Both the position numbers and the translations under genes were made by a program. The notes below the pieces were generated by a model. That model worked only from the letters and a program-made list of their open reading frames with translations, was not told the origin of the DNA and did not search any database. DNA of 64,000 bases from Shewanella fidelis ATCC BAA-318 (GTDB lineage: Bacteria; Pseudomonadota; Gammaproteobacteria; Enterobacterales; Shewanellaceae), in contig NZ_KI912460.1 in the NCBI RefSeq assembly GCF_000518605.1, positions 67,741 through 131,740 on the forward strand, given 5' to 3'. This document shows positions 1 to 7,726 of the stretch, piece by piece (position 1 is the stretch's first letter; every line of letters begins with the position of its first letter).

Positions 1-76
1 TGGCTCCCCAGACTGGACTTGAACCAGTGACATACGGATTAACAGTCCGCCGTTCTACCGACTGAACTACAGGGGA
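1..76 (-). tRNA. tRNA-Asn (GTT)
   Basis: The minus strand folds as a complete 76-nt cloverleaf with an encoded 3' CCA. The anticodon loop reads CTGTTAA, giving anticodon GTT (asparagine). The TTCAAGTC T-loop and the acceptor pairing TCCCCTG/TGGGGA are visible. The 3' end lies on the window edge, so further tRNA copies could follow just outside. Confidence 0.97.
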
Positions 77-111
77 ATCGGTTGAGTTACGTCTCGTTGA
101 AGACGGAGCGC

Positions 112-140
112 ATATTAAATCGCTCTTACAACTGAGTCAA
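112..140 (-). promoter_or_regulatory. Promoter of tRNA-Asn
   Basis: Read on the minus strand there is a TTGACT -35 box, a 17-nt spacer and a TAATAT -10 box. A GC-rich discriminator (GCGCTCCG) follows, typical of stringently controlled stable RNA promoters. It lies about 35 nt upstream of the mature tRNA 5' end. Confidence 0.8.
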
Positions 141-969
141 CTCGACAAGGGAAAAAAAATGAAATTATACGCTTAAGTGGTTACCTAACGCGCACAATGT
201 TGATGAATGCAGCAATTTTGTTAAATAGTGAACAGTTATAAATGGTAAGCCCATGACTTAATCAAGGTTTTATTGCTAAGCCTTTTTAACGATTGCGATT
301 TCAGCTGAATTTTTATCGAACAAACTTTCATTTGTAAGAAACTTTCAATGAATCCAGTTCGGGGCATTCAAGATACGACTTACTAGAACACCCAGTACTG
401 CAAGCTTTGCATGAGTTATCCACTAAATCTGTGGATAAGCCTGTGGGTTAGTGGCAAAAACGGCCAGCAAATGCCGATGGATAGGGACTTGGGCTTAAAT
501 TGAACGAAAATATCGTCTGTTTTTTTTAAGTATAGAAAACAATGTGATGCAAAAATCAACAGTTAATTTGGACTCCTAGCGTTATTGTTACAGTCTTGTA
601 ATATATCCGACGATATTTATTGTGAATTAATGCGGCTGTTTTGCTAGTGTTGACGCTGACGTTAGTTCTAAAGTTGGATATTTTTGGGCGTTATAAAGTT
701 TCAATAAAGTACAGGACTGCAGTATTGCGGCTCATATTATGTCGTGAGCACATCAATAAGCTCTCAGTTTAAACACCTTAACAACAGATAACGCTGTTGT
801 AGCTTGATGTATAGTACCTGTTTCATACTTAGTGACAGCACTTAAGCGGCATAATTCACTGGTAACAGTGGTGTATAATATTCTTGCTAGATTAAAGATA
901 GATAAAACAGCGTCTTTAATAAGCAAACTAAGGTAGTATGTATACATATCTTTAGAAGGAAGTGTTTGA
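141..969. other. Long non-coding region upstream of uvrB
   Basis: About 830 bp without a convincing gene; the only open frame (64 codons, minus strand, 753-947) looks like chance. It holds an inverted pair of DnaA-box-like 9-mers (416-438), a perfect inverted repeat at 781-800 and a TATAAT hexamer at 874-879 that may be the uvrB -10. A 12-bp palindrome lies at 937-948, just before the uvrB ribosome binding site. I found no canonical LexA box (CTG-N10-CAG), although uvrB is often an SOS gene. Confidence 0.5.
416..438. promoter_or_regulatory. Inverted pair of DnaA-box-like sites
   Basis: TTATCCACT (416-424) and TGTGGATAA (430-438, the exact reverse complement of the consensus TTATCCACA) form an 8-bp-arm inverted repeat with a 7-nt centre. 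A weaker third match, TGTGGGTTA (two mismatches), follows at 442-450. The 9-mer matches are read directly. Binding by DnaA is inference. Confidence 0.45.
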
Positions 970-2976
970 GTGTCAGAATCTGTATTTCAGTTAGAATCTT
1001 CATATAAGCCTGCGGGCGATCAACCTACTGCTATTAATAAACTTGTCGATGGACTCGAGTCGGGTATCGCTTGCCAAACACTGTTAGGTGTTACTGGCTC
1101 AGGTAAAACCTTTACCATTGCTAATGTTATCGAAAAGATGTCGCGACCAACCATTATTATGGCGCCGAATAAAACCTTAGCTGCACAGTTATATGGTGAG
1201 ATGAAAGAGTTTTTCCCTCATAACGCTGTTGAGTACTTTGTTTCTTATTACGATTACTATCAACCCGAAGCTTACGTGCCGTCTACTGGTACATTCATCG
1301 AAAAAGATGCTTCAGTAAACGCGCATATTGAACAGATGCGATTATCGGCAACCAAAGCCTTACTTGAGCGCAAAGATGTTGTGTTAATCGCCTCTGTATC
1401 AGCAATTTATGGTTTGGGCGACCCTAAAGCGTATATGCAGATGTTATTGCACCTAAGAGAAGGTGCAATTATGGAGCAAAGAGCCATACTCAAACGTCTG
1501 AGCGAATTACAATATACTCGTAATGATATTGAACTGCAGCGTGGTACTTACCGGGTGAGAGGTGAGGTTATTGATATCTTCCCTGCTGATTCAGACAAAC
1601 ACGCGATTCGCATTGAACTGTTTGATGATGAAATAGAGCGCTTGAGTTTATTTGATCCATTAACTGGACATATTTTTAAACGGATTGCTCGGACTACGGT
1701 TTACCCTAAGAGCCATTATGTGACACCTCGAGAATCCATATTAGCTGCCACCGAAGAAATTAAACAAGAACTGAGAGAACGTAAAAAGCAGTTACTTGAT
1801 TTAAATAAGCTAATTGAAGAGCAGCGGATCACTGAACGGGTGCAATATGATGTCGAAATGATGACAGAGCTTGGTTATTGTTCTGGCATTGAAAACTACT
1901 CCCGATATTTATCAGGTCGTGCTCCTGGGGATGGCCCACCAACGCTATTAGATTATCTGCCTGAAGATGGCTTGCTGATTATCGATGAGTCCCATGTCAC
2001 TGTGCCACAAATTGGTGCCATGTATAAGGGTGATCGCTCTCGAAAAATGAATCTTGTTGAGTATGGCTTTCGACTCCCTTCGGCGCTTGACAATCGACCG
2101 CTGAAATTTGAAGAGTTTGAGGCGCTGATGCCGCAAAGTATTTTCGTTTCAGCAACCCCCAACGAGTATGAGATTGAAAAGTCGGATGGCGAAATAGCTG
2201 AACAGGTAGTGCGCCCTACAGGACTGCTCGATCCAGAGATTGAAGTCAGGCCGGTCGGTATTCAAGTTGATGACTTGTTGTCTGAAATAGGCAAGCGGGT
2301 TGCGGTCAATGAACGTGTGCTGGTGACAACACTAACCAAGCGCATGTCTGAGGATCTCACTGAGTATTTAGATGAGCATGGAGTTAAAGTTCGCTATTTA
2401 CACTCAGATATCGATACAGTTGAACGGGTTGAGATTATTCGAGATCTAAGACTTGGGGTTTTTGATGTATTGATCGGTATTAACTTATTACGAGAAGGGC
2501 TAGATATGCCTGAAGTCTCGTTAGTTTGTATTTTAGATGCAGATAAAGAGGGCTTTTTACGTTCTGAACGCTCACTTATTCAGACCATAGGTCGTGCAGC
2601 ACGTAATGTGAATGGTAAAGTTATTCTGTATGCGGATCGCATCACTAAGTCAATGGACAAAGCGATAACAGAGACCAATCGTCGCCGAGAGAAGCAGCAT
2701 AAGTTCAATGTGGATAATGGCATCACACCGAAAGGGGTGGTTAAACGTATCACAGATGTAATGGACGTGGGTGATACGTCGGACATCAGTCAAGATAACC
2801 TCAAGCGTGTCGCTGAGCCTAACGCGACTTATCATGCAAGACCTGCAGATATTAGCCACGAAATTGATAGGCTAGAAAAGCAGATGCATGAACATGCTAA
2901 GAATCTTGAATTCGAGCAAGCAGCTGCTATTCGTGATCAAGTGAGCCAGCTGAGGGAGCAATTTATTAAGGCCTAA
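970..2976 (+). CDS. uvrB: Excinuclease ABC subunit B (UvrB)
   Basis: UvrB is the damage-verifying helicase-like subunit of UvrABC nucleotide excision repair. It is loaded on DNA by UvrA and then recruits UvrC. The 668-residue protein has the full family layout. The Walker A motif GVTGSGKT is at 40-47, the Tyr-rich beta-hairpin (YYDYYQPEAYVP) near 93-104 and the DESH Walker B box near 340. The helicase C-terminal motif QTIGRAARN follows, and a C-terminal UVR helix pair near 628-663 binds UvrC. The start is GTG, supported by AGAAGGA nine bases upstream. It is monocistronic, with a strong terminator directly after the stop codon. Confidence 0.98.
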   Translation: MSESVFQLESSYKPAGDQPTAINKLVDGLESGIACQTLLGVTGSGKTFTIANVIEKMSRPTIIMAPNKTLAAQLYGEMKEFFPHNAVEYFVSYYDYYQPEAYVPSTGTFIEKDASVNAHIEQMRLSATKALLERKDVVLIASVSAIYGLGDPKAYMQMLLHLREGAIMEQRAILKRLSELQYTRNDIELQRGTYRVRGEVIDIFPADSDKHAIRIELFDDEIERLSLFDPLTGHIFKRIARTTVYPKSHYVTPRESILAATEEIKQELRERKKQLLDLNKLIEEQRITERVQYDVEMMTELGYCSGIENYSRYLSGRAPGDGPPTLLDYLPEDGLLIIDESHVTVPQIGAMYKGDRSRKMNLVEYGFRLPSALDNRPLKFEEFEALMPQSIFVSATPNEYEIEKSDGEIAEQVVRPTGLLDPEIEVRPVGIQVDDLLSEIGKRVAVNERVLVTTLTKRMSEDLTEYLDEHGVKVRYLHSDIDTVERVEIIRDLRLGVFDVLIGINLLREGLDMPEVSLVCILDADKEGFLRSERSLIQTIGRAARNVNGKVILYADRITKSMDKAITETNRRREKQHKFNVDNGITPKGVVKRITDVMDVGDTSDISQDNLKRVAEPNATYHARPADISHEIDRLEKQMHEHAKNLEFEQAAAIRDQVSQLREQFIKA

Positions 2977-2979
2977 ATA

Positions 2980-3013
2980 AAGCCAGTTTAAGGTGACTTA
3001 AACTGGCTTTTTT
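2980..3013 (+). terminator. Intrinsic terminator after uvrB
   Basis: A 13-bp perfect stem (AAGCCAGTTTAAG and its complement) with a GTGA loop is followed by a T run. It begins four bases after the uvrB stop codon. Confidence 0.92.
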
Positions 3014-3082
3014 ATGAGGTTAGGCTGCGTACCAAACAAACACGGTTTGCTTTTGCACCAATTGCTTTTAAGGGTAAACAGC

Positions 3083-3700
3083 TTATTTAGCTGTGACCCT
3101 TGTTGCGAATATTACTTTACTAGCAATCACAATGAGTGCACAACTCATCCCCGTTAACATACCGATTAAATGCGCTTCAGTGGCGACACGAGCATCAATT
3201 AATGCGGTTACTTCTACACTGGCACCAAAATATTGCTCATAGGCAACCTTAGCTATTATGCCTAACAATAATAAGTAACCAGACTTATAACCATCGCGAA
3301 TATCAAATACTGCGCCATAGGCAAACAGTCCATGCAATACGCCGCTTAGACCCACATAGCCAATTAGTGCCGGATAAAATATCAGTAAACCTAATCCTTG
3401 CAACAAACATAAGCACACAAGTAAAAGGCTTAATGCTTTGAGTCGATAATGTTGTTCATGTAGCGCTACAATGACCCACATACCAGCAAGGTTCATCACC
3501 AAATGCCAAAGATTTGTGTGCAGTAGGTTGCCTGTCACTAAACGCCACCATTGACCGTCTAAGATTAGCTCTCTTTGATAAGCGAGTGTCGGTGCAAGGT
3601 TTGTAAAATATAGCGTGACAGATAAAATGCTCACCACAAAGGCCAACACGTAAGGGCTCGTTAGCCAAAGTCTTACTTTATTATGGTTAGATCTGAGCAA
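3083..3700 (-). CDS. Rhombosortase-like rhomboid protease
   Basis: A 205-residue integral membrane protein with about six hydrophobic helices. It has the rhomboid serine protease signature: the HTNLWHLVMN segment at 61-70, GLSG with the catalytic serine at 119, and the partner histidine (AHLIG) at 177. Its short length and the GLSGVLHG form resemble the rhombosortase (RrtA) subfamily, which cleaves the C-terminal GlyGly-CTERM tail of exported proteins. No GlyGly-CTERM protein is visible in this window, so its substrates must be elsewhere. It lies 39 bp downstream of queC on the same strand and may be co-transcribed, though no functional link is known. An ordinary small rhomboid remains possible. 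Confidence 0.8.
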   Translation of the reverse strand: MLRSNHNKVRLWLTSPYVLAFVVSILSVTLYFTNLAPTLAYQRELILDGQWWRLVTGNLLHTNLWHLVMNLAGMWVIVALHEQHYRLKALSLLLVCLCLLQGLGLLIFYPALIGYVGLSGVLHGLFAYGAVFDIRDGYKSGYLLLLGIIAKVAYEQYFGASVEVTALIDARVATEAHLIGMLTGMSCALIVIASKVIFATRVTAK

Positions 3701-3739
3701 GTAAACAGTCCCTTTGGGTTAATTTTGCTATAGCCTGAG

Positions 3740-4432
3740 TTAATCGTTAGCAGTTTTGCTTGCTAACTGCGCTTGGATCGCCTCTTTATTATTTAGGTAT
3801 TCTTCAAGGCCACGCTGGCGCAATAGGCAAGCAGGGCATGTACCGCAGCCATCACCTTTAAAACCGTTATAACAAGTCAGTGTTTCATGACGAACAAGGG
3901 ATAAACTCTCAAGCTTATCTGCTAGCGCCCAAGTTTCAGCTTTATCTAACCACATTAGCGGAGTTGAAATTGTCAGTTTTTTATCCATGCCTTGCTCAAG
4001 TGCGTTTTGCATCGCTTTGACAAAATCATTGCGGCAATCTGGATAACCGGAAAAGTCAGTTTCACAAACCCCAGTGATCACCGTATCTGCACCTAATTGG
4101 TAAGCATAGATCCCCGCCAAGGTTAAAAATAAAATGTTTCTGCCTGGTACAAAGGTATTGGGTAAACCGTTTTCCATCAATTCATTAGAGACTGGAATAG
4201 CATCTCTTGTTAGGGCCGAAATTGCCAATTCATTGAGTAGAGTCACATCCATCACTTTATGACTCGCAAGTTTTAGTTTGCTGGCGAGTTCTTTGGCAAT
4301 GTCTATCTCTTGTCTATGTCTTTGACCATAATCGAAAGTAATGCCGTGAACCTCATCAAATTGTTGAAGGGCTTGAATAAGACAGGTGGTCGAGTCTTGA
4401 CCACCACTAAAAACTACAACGGCTTTTGACAT
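3740..4432 (-). CDS. queC: 7-cyano-7-deazaguanine synthase (QueC)
   Basis: QueC converts 7-carboxy-7-deazaguanine to preQ0 with ammonia and ATP in the queuosine tRNA-modification pathway. The 230-residue protein begins with the PP-loop SGGQDS at 9-14, which binds ATP. It ends with the four zinc-ligand cysteines C187, C196, C199 and C202 in the CGTCPACLLRQRG region. It is divergent from queE, which makes the substrate for this step, so the two share one 142-bp control region. I looked for a preQ1 riboswitch in that region and saw none. Confidence 0.97.
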   Translation of the reverse strand: MSKAVVVFSGGQDSTTCLIQALQQFDEVHGITFDYGQRHRQEIDIAKELASKLKLASHKVMDVTLLNELAISALTRDAIPVSNELMENGLPNTFVPGRNILFLTLAGIYAYQLGADTVITGVCETDFSGYPDCRNDFVKAMQNALEQGMDKKLTISTPLMWLDKAETWALADKLESLSLVRHETLTCYNGFKGDGCGTCPACLLRQRGLEEYLNNKEAIQAQLASKTAND

Positions 4433-4574
4433 AATAAAATCTAATCTAGTAATAAGTAAGACCCAATAGTTTAACGCAGCCGTCTGTGCTTTGAAAATAC
4501 TTGGCTTTGAAACTACTTGCGACTATAGCTGAAATCCTCTATAACTTCGCTCCGGTTAACCAAGAGGCAAAATC

Positions 4575-5243
4575 ATGAAGTATCCAGTAAATGAAGTATT
4601 TGAAACCATACAAGGCGAGGGGACTTTTACCGGCGTCCCAGCTATATTCGTAAGACTTCAGGGCTGCCCTGTTGGTTGCTCTTGGTGTGATACTAAACAG
4701 ACGTGGGAATTATTAGAGTCAAATAGAGTCGCTCCAGAAGATGTTATTCAAGTTGATGGTGCTATTGGTCGTTGGGCTGAATTAACTGCTAGTGAATTGG
4801 TTGCAGCGTTTAACGCTAAGGGTTTTAATGCCAAACATGTGGTGATCACGGGTGGCGAACCTTGTTTATATGATCTGACTGAAATGACTGATTATTTACA
4901 TAGCCAAGGTTATCAGACTCAAATTGAAACAAGTGGTACTTTTGAGGTGCAGTGTGCTGCCGATACTTGGGTGACAGTGTCTCCTAAGGTGAATATGAAA
5001 GGTGGCTACCAAGTACTTAAGCAGGCTTTAACCCGTGCAAATGAAATCAAGCACCCAGTTGCGACAGAAAAGCACATAACTGAACTTGATGAATTGTTAG
5101 CAGGAATTGAGTTAACTGATAAAACAGTGTGTTTACAGCCTATTAGCCAGAAGAGTCGCGCTACTGAGTTGGCGATGGCAACATGTATTGCGCGTAATTG
5201 GCGCCTTTCCATTCAAACCCACAAGTATTTAGATATCGATTAA
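4575..5243 (+). CDS. queE: 7-carboxy-7-deazaguanine synthase (QueE)
   Basis: This radical-SAM enzyme rearranges 6-carboxytetrahydropterin to 7-carboxy-7-deazaguanine, the step before QueC. It has 222 residues, and the 4Fe-4S/SAM cysteines C31, C35 and C38 form the CX3CX2C motif in GCPVGCSWCDT. The GGEP motif (ITGGEPCLYD) near residue 97 contacts the SAM amino group. The N-terminal IQGEG segment is also typical of QueE. It is divergent from queC and monocistronic, ending in a strong terminator. Confidence 0.97.
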   Translation: MKYPVNEVFETIQGEGTFTGVPAIFVRLQGCPVGCSWCDTKQTWELLESNRVAPEDVIQVDGAIGRWAELTASELVAAFNAKGFNAKHVVITGGEPCLYDLTEMTDYLHSQGYQTQIETSGTFEVQCAADTWVTVSPKVNMKGGYQVLKQALTRANEIKHPVATEKHITELDELLAGIELTDKTVCLQPISQKSRATELAMATCIARNWRLSIQTHKYLDID

Positions 5244-5256
5244 GTACAAGTAACTA

Positions 5257-5284
5257 AAAGCCCTTAGATATTAAGGGCTTTTTT
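5257..5284. terminator. Terminator between queE and the Cds1-like gene
   Basis: The stem AAGCCCTTA/TAAGGGCTT with a 5-nt loop is followed by a T run on the plus strand. An upstream A run would let it serve the convergent minus-strand gene too. Confidence 0.88.
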
Positions 5285-5300
5285 GTAGTTGTAGCGCATA

Positions 5301-6374
5301 TTATTCGCTTGGAAAGTCTAGCTTATTTGTGGCACTAAACTGCTGTAATGCGTTTGCGTACGGTGTTAAATCACCGATATTATCCGCAATCCACTGAGCG
5401 TTATAATAAGTATCTAAATAGCGTTCGCCTGAATCACATAACAAAGTCACGATTGAACCAGATTGACCGTTTGCTACCATTTCGCTTGCGAGTTGCAGTA
5501 CCCCATATAAGTTAGTGCCGGTAGAAGGCCCGGTTTTTCGGCCTATAATCGTTTCTAACCAGTTAATGGTGGCTATCGAAGCCGCATCTGGAATTTTACG
5601 CATCTGATCGACAACACCTGGGATGAATGAAGGCTCAGCTCTGGGACGGCCAATGCCTTCTATTTTACTACCTGCTGTGCAAGTAACCTTGCTATTGCCA
5701 CTATTGTAATAGTCAAAAAATACCGAATTTTCAGGATCAACTACACAAAGTTGACTGTTCAATTGTTGATAGCGGATATAGCGACCAATAGTCGCAGAGG
5801 TGCCCCCCGTACCCGCACTCATAACAATCCATGTTGGGATTGGATATTGCTCTTTTTCCATCTGATTGAAGATAGAATTGGCAATATTGTTATTGCCACG
5901 CCAATCCGTTGCGCGTTCTGCATAGGTAAACTGATCCATGTAATGGCCATTTAACTGCGCTGCTAAGCGTTCTGATTCTGCATATATTTTGCTTGAATGA
6001 TCAACGAAGTGACATTGGCCACCGTAGAATTCAATTTGCTGTATTTTCTTTTTGGCTGTAGTGCTTGGCATAACGGCGATAAAGGGCAGTCCCAGTAATC
6101 TAGCAAAGTAAGCTTCTGATACCGCGGTACTACCAGATGAAGATTCGATTACAGTCGTGCCTTGTTTGATCCATCCATTACATAGTGCATATAGAAAAAG
6201 TGAACGCGCGAGACGGTGTTTAAGGCTACCTGTTGGGTGGGTACTTTCATCTTTTAAATAGATATCGATACCTTCAAGGTTAGGTGTTTCTAGCTTAATC
6301 AAATGAGTATCGGCACTGCGCTGAAAGTCTGCTTCAATTTTTTCAATTGCTTGATTGACCCAAGAATTAGTCAC
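5301..6374 (-). CDS. PLP-dependent cysteine synthase-family protein, Cds1-like
   Basis: A 357-residue fold-type II PLP enzyme related to cysteine synthase. The PLP-binding lysine is K52 in THPTGSLKHRLARS. The asparagine loop of ordinary CysK/CysM is replaced by SSSGST, and the phosphate-binding glycine loop is SAGTGGTSATIG near 190-200. This variant, with its N-terminal extension and the TGSLKHR signature, matches the group that includes L-cysteine desulfhydrase Cds1. Members release sulfide, pyruvate and ammonia from cysteine. Whether this copy makes or degrades cysteine cannot be read from sequence. It stands alone, convergent with queE. Confidence 0.8.
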   Translation of the reverse strand: MTNSWVNQAIEKIEADFQRSADTHLIKLETPNLEGIDIYLKDESTHPTGSLKHRLARSLFLYALCNGWIKQGTTVIESSSGSTAVSEAYFARLLGLPFIAVMPSTTAKKKIQQIEFYGGQCHFVDHSSKIYAESERLAAQLNGHYMDQFTYAERATDWRGNNNIANSIFNQMEKEQYPIPTWIVMSAGTGGTSATIGRYIRYQQLNSQLCVVDPENSVFFDYYNSGNSKVTCTAGSKIEGIGRPRAEPSFIPGVVDQMRKIPDAASIATINWLETIIGRKTGPSTGTNLYGVLQLASEMVANGQSGSIVTLLCDSGERYLDTYYNAQWIADNIGDLTPYANALQQFSATNKLDFPSE

Positions 6375-6411
6375 GTTATTGCCTCTTAGTATAAATATCT
6401 AAAACAGAGCT

Positions 6412-6527
6412 TAGCGGTTTCGAGACCAAGCAACAAGCATAAAGGGAATAGCAATTATTGCAGGTATTAACCTTAAATTAATTTGTACAAAACGCCCTGA
6501 GTAGAGCAAATTGCTAAAACAATCATA
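6412..6527 (+). repeat. Degenerate, internally deleted MITE-like copy
   Basis: The first part (GCTTAGCGGTTTCGAGACCA region) resembles the left half of the full element at 27954-28219. The rest (AGGGAATAGCAATTATTGCA onward to CCTGAGTAGAGCAA) resembles its right half, with the middle missing. Terminal inverted repeats are eroded. Identity is judged by eye. Confidence 0.5.
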
Positions 6528-6674
6528 GTGAAAAGGTATAACAGTTTGTAGCGTTAGTGTTTGACAAGATGTTTAGTGACGTTTGGTGCTTTTAAAGTGA
6601 TGCGTTGTCTTGTATTGGGGGATTGTTGCTAGTAAGTGAGATTTTATCGCAGGAGAACTAAATAGAGGTTGAAG

Positions 6675-6759
6675 TGGTGGAGGGAGAAGGATTCGAACCT
6701 TCGAAGGCTGAGCCGTCAGATTTACAGTCTGATCCCTTTGGCCACTCGGGAACCCCTCC
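6675..6759 (-). tRNA. tRNA-Tyr (GTA), copy 1
   Basis: An 85-nt class II tRNA with a long variable arm, anticodon GTA in CTGTAAA and an encoded CCA end. It is the last (3'-most) member of the five-copy unit. It is separated from copy 2 by only 29 nt, whereas the other spacers are about 75 nt. Confidence 0.97.
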
Positions 6760-6788
6760 TGAGTATTTCTCTACAAATTGTACGCAAA

Positions 6789-6873
6789 TGGTGGAGGGAG
6801 AAGGATTCGAACCTTCGAAGGCTGAGCCGTCAGATTTACAGTCTGATCCCTTTGGCCACTCGGGAACCCCTCC
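6789..6873 (-). tRNA. tRNA-Tyr (GTA), copy 2
   Basis: An 85-nt class II tRNA apparently identical to copy 1, with anticodon GTA and an encoded CCA. The spacer towards copy 3 carries a GGCCAA-loop hairpin. Confidence 0.97.
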
Positions 6874-6898
6874 AGATTTTCTTAACTTCGGTCTTGCG

Positions 6899-6918
6899 CA
6901 TTGCATTGGCCTGCAATG
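6899..6918 (-). other. Inter-tRNA spacer hairpin (copies 2-3)
   Basis: A 7-bp perfect stem (CATTGCA/TGCAATG) with a loop that reads GGCCAA on the transcribed strand. Equivalent hairpins occupy the next two spacers. Confidence 0.6.
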
Positions 6919-6950
6919 TTTAAAGCTTTACTTTTTTTGAACTTAAGAAG

Positions 6951-7035
6951 TGGTGGAGGGAGAAGGATTCGAACCTTCGAAGGCTGAGCCGTCAGATTTA
7001 CAGTCTGATCCCTTTGGCCACTCGGGAACCCCTCC
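6951..7035 (-). tRNA. tRNA-Tyr (GTA), copy 3
   Basis: An 85-nt class II tRNA with the same sequence as the neighbouring copies, anticodon GTA and an encoded CCA. It starts 162 bp from copy 2, consistent with tandem duplication of a tRNA-plus-spacer unit. Confidence 0.97.
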
Positions 7036-7055
7036 ACATTGTTACTTCATCTTGC

Positions 7056-7077
7056 ACATTGCATTGGCCTGCAATGT
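7056..7077 (-). other. Inter-tRNA spacer hairpin (copies 3-4)
   Basis: An 8-bp perfect stem (ACATTGCA/TGCAATGT) with the same GGCCAA loop on the transcribed strand. Confidence 0.6.
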
Positions 7078-7109
7078 TTATAGCTTTACTTTGTTTTGAA
7101 CTTAAGAAG

Positions 7110-7194
7110 TGGTGGAGGGAGAAGGATTCGAACCTTCGAAGGCTGAGCCGTCAGATTTACAGTCTGATCCCTTTGGCCACTCGGGAACCCCTCC
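7110..7194 (-). tRNA. tRNA-Tyr (GTA), copy 4
   Basis: An 85-nt class II tRNA with anticodon GTA and an encoded CCA, 159 bp from copy 3. Confidence 0.97.
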
Positions 7195-7219
7195 ACATTT
7201 TTCTTAACTTCGGTCTTGC

Positions 7220-7241
7220 ACACAACATTGGCCTGCTGTGT
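7220..7241 (-). other. Inter-tRNA spacer hairpin (copies 4-5), compensated stem
   Basis: The stem sequence differs from the other two spacers (ACACAACA/TGCTGTGT), yet it still pairs fully as RNA from the minus strand. Two base pairs have changed on both sides and one becomes G-U. The loop GGCCAA is unchanged. Confidence 0.6.
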
Positions 7242-7271
7242 TTGTAGCGTTTACTTCAATTTGACAAGAAA

Positions 7272-7356
7272 TGGTGGAGGGAGAAGGATTCGAACCTTCG
7301 AAGGCTGAGCCGTCAGATTTACAGTCTGATCCCTTTGGCCACTCGGGAACCCCTCC
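7272..7356 (-). tRNA. tRNA-Tyr (GTA), copy 5
   Basis: An 85-nt class II tRNA with anticodon GTA and an encoded CCA. It is the promoter-proximal member of the unit, 16 nt from the -10 hexamer. Confidence 0.97.
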
Positions 7357-7371
7357 TCAATTGCGGCGGCA

Positions 7372-7400
7372 ATAGTAGTCAGAATTTTTTCTGCTGTAAA
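7372..7400 (-). promoter_or_regulatory. Promoter of the tRNA-Tyr unit
   Basis: On the minus strand there is TTTACA, a 17-nt spacer and TACTAT, then a GC-rich discriminator (TGCCGCCGC). No equivalent promoter is seen in the spacers, so all five tRNAs are probably made as one precursor. Confidence 0.82.
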
Positions 7401-7432
7401 GCCTAAATATAAAATAACTGACTGTTTGCTCA

Positions 7433-7454
7433 ATTAACTTACAACGAGTTGTTT
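7433..7454. repeat. 22-bp direct repeat with ACAAC-GA-GTTGT palindrome, copy A
   Basis: This segment is repeated exactly at 7727-7748. Its core is the palindrome ACAACGAGTTGT (7441-7452). It lies about 33 bp upstream of the -35 box of the tRNA-Tyr promoter. Weaker similarity to copy B continues for about 25 bp. Confidence 0.6.
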
Positions 7455-7726
7455 CCTCGATGCATTCTTATTCAATTTGGGTACATTTTACAGACAACAA
7501 CTGCGACTTGGTTATATTTGAATCAATTATCAAGCTGTTGCCTTTTTGGCGATGTTTGTAGTGAGCAGTTTAATTGCTGCAGCGTTACGTTTGGCTGTTA
7601 AAGGTTACTGTTTATGTTGAGATGAAAATGGCCACAACTAGGAAAGGTATATCGGCAGTGACTTATTTAGATAAAAAATCAGTTTAATTTATAAAATAAA
7701 CACTAAAGTAATTGTTGTACTAGCCG
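7455..7726. other. Non-coding region between the two 22-bp repeats
   Basis: About 270 bp of AT-rich sequence between the tRNA-Tyr promoter region and the next gene. I see no coding frame, no tRNA and no clear hairpin here. Confidence 0.4.

Noticed and set aside
753..947. 64-codon minus-strand frame upstream of uvrB
   Set aside because: It overlaps the likely uvrB promoter, has no ribosome binding site and its composition is not protein-like.
600..969. LexA box at uvrB
   Set aside because: CTG and CAG half-sites occur, but not at the N10 spacing required.
4433..4574. Possible preQ1 riboswitch between queC and queE
   Set aside because: I could not find the preQ1-I or preQ1-II consensus stem and loop in this 142-bp gap.
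6658..7433. Several open frames across the tRNA-Tyr array, including ones encoding VPEWPKGSDCKSDGSAFEG
   Set aside because: These are translations of tRNA-Tyr genes and spacers, a well-known annotation artefact. The tRNAs explain the sequence fully.
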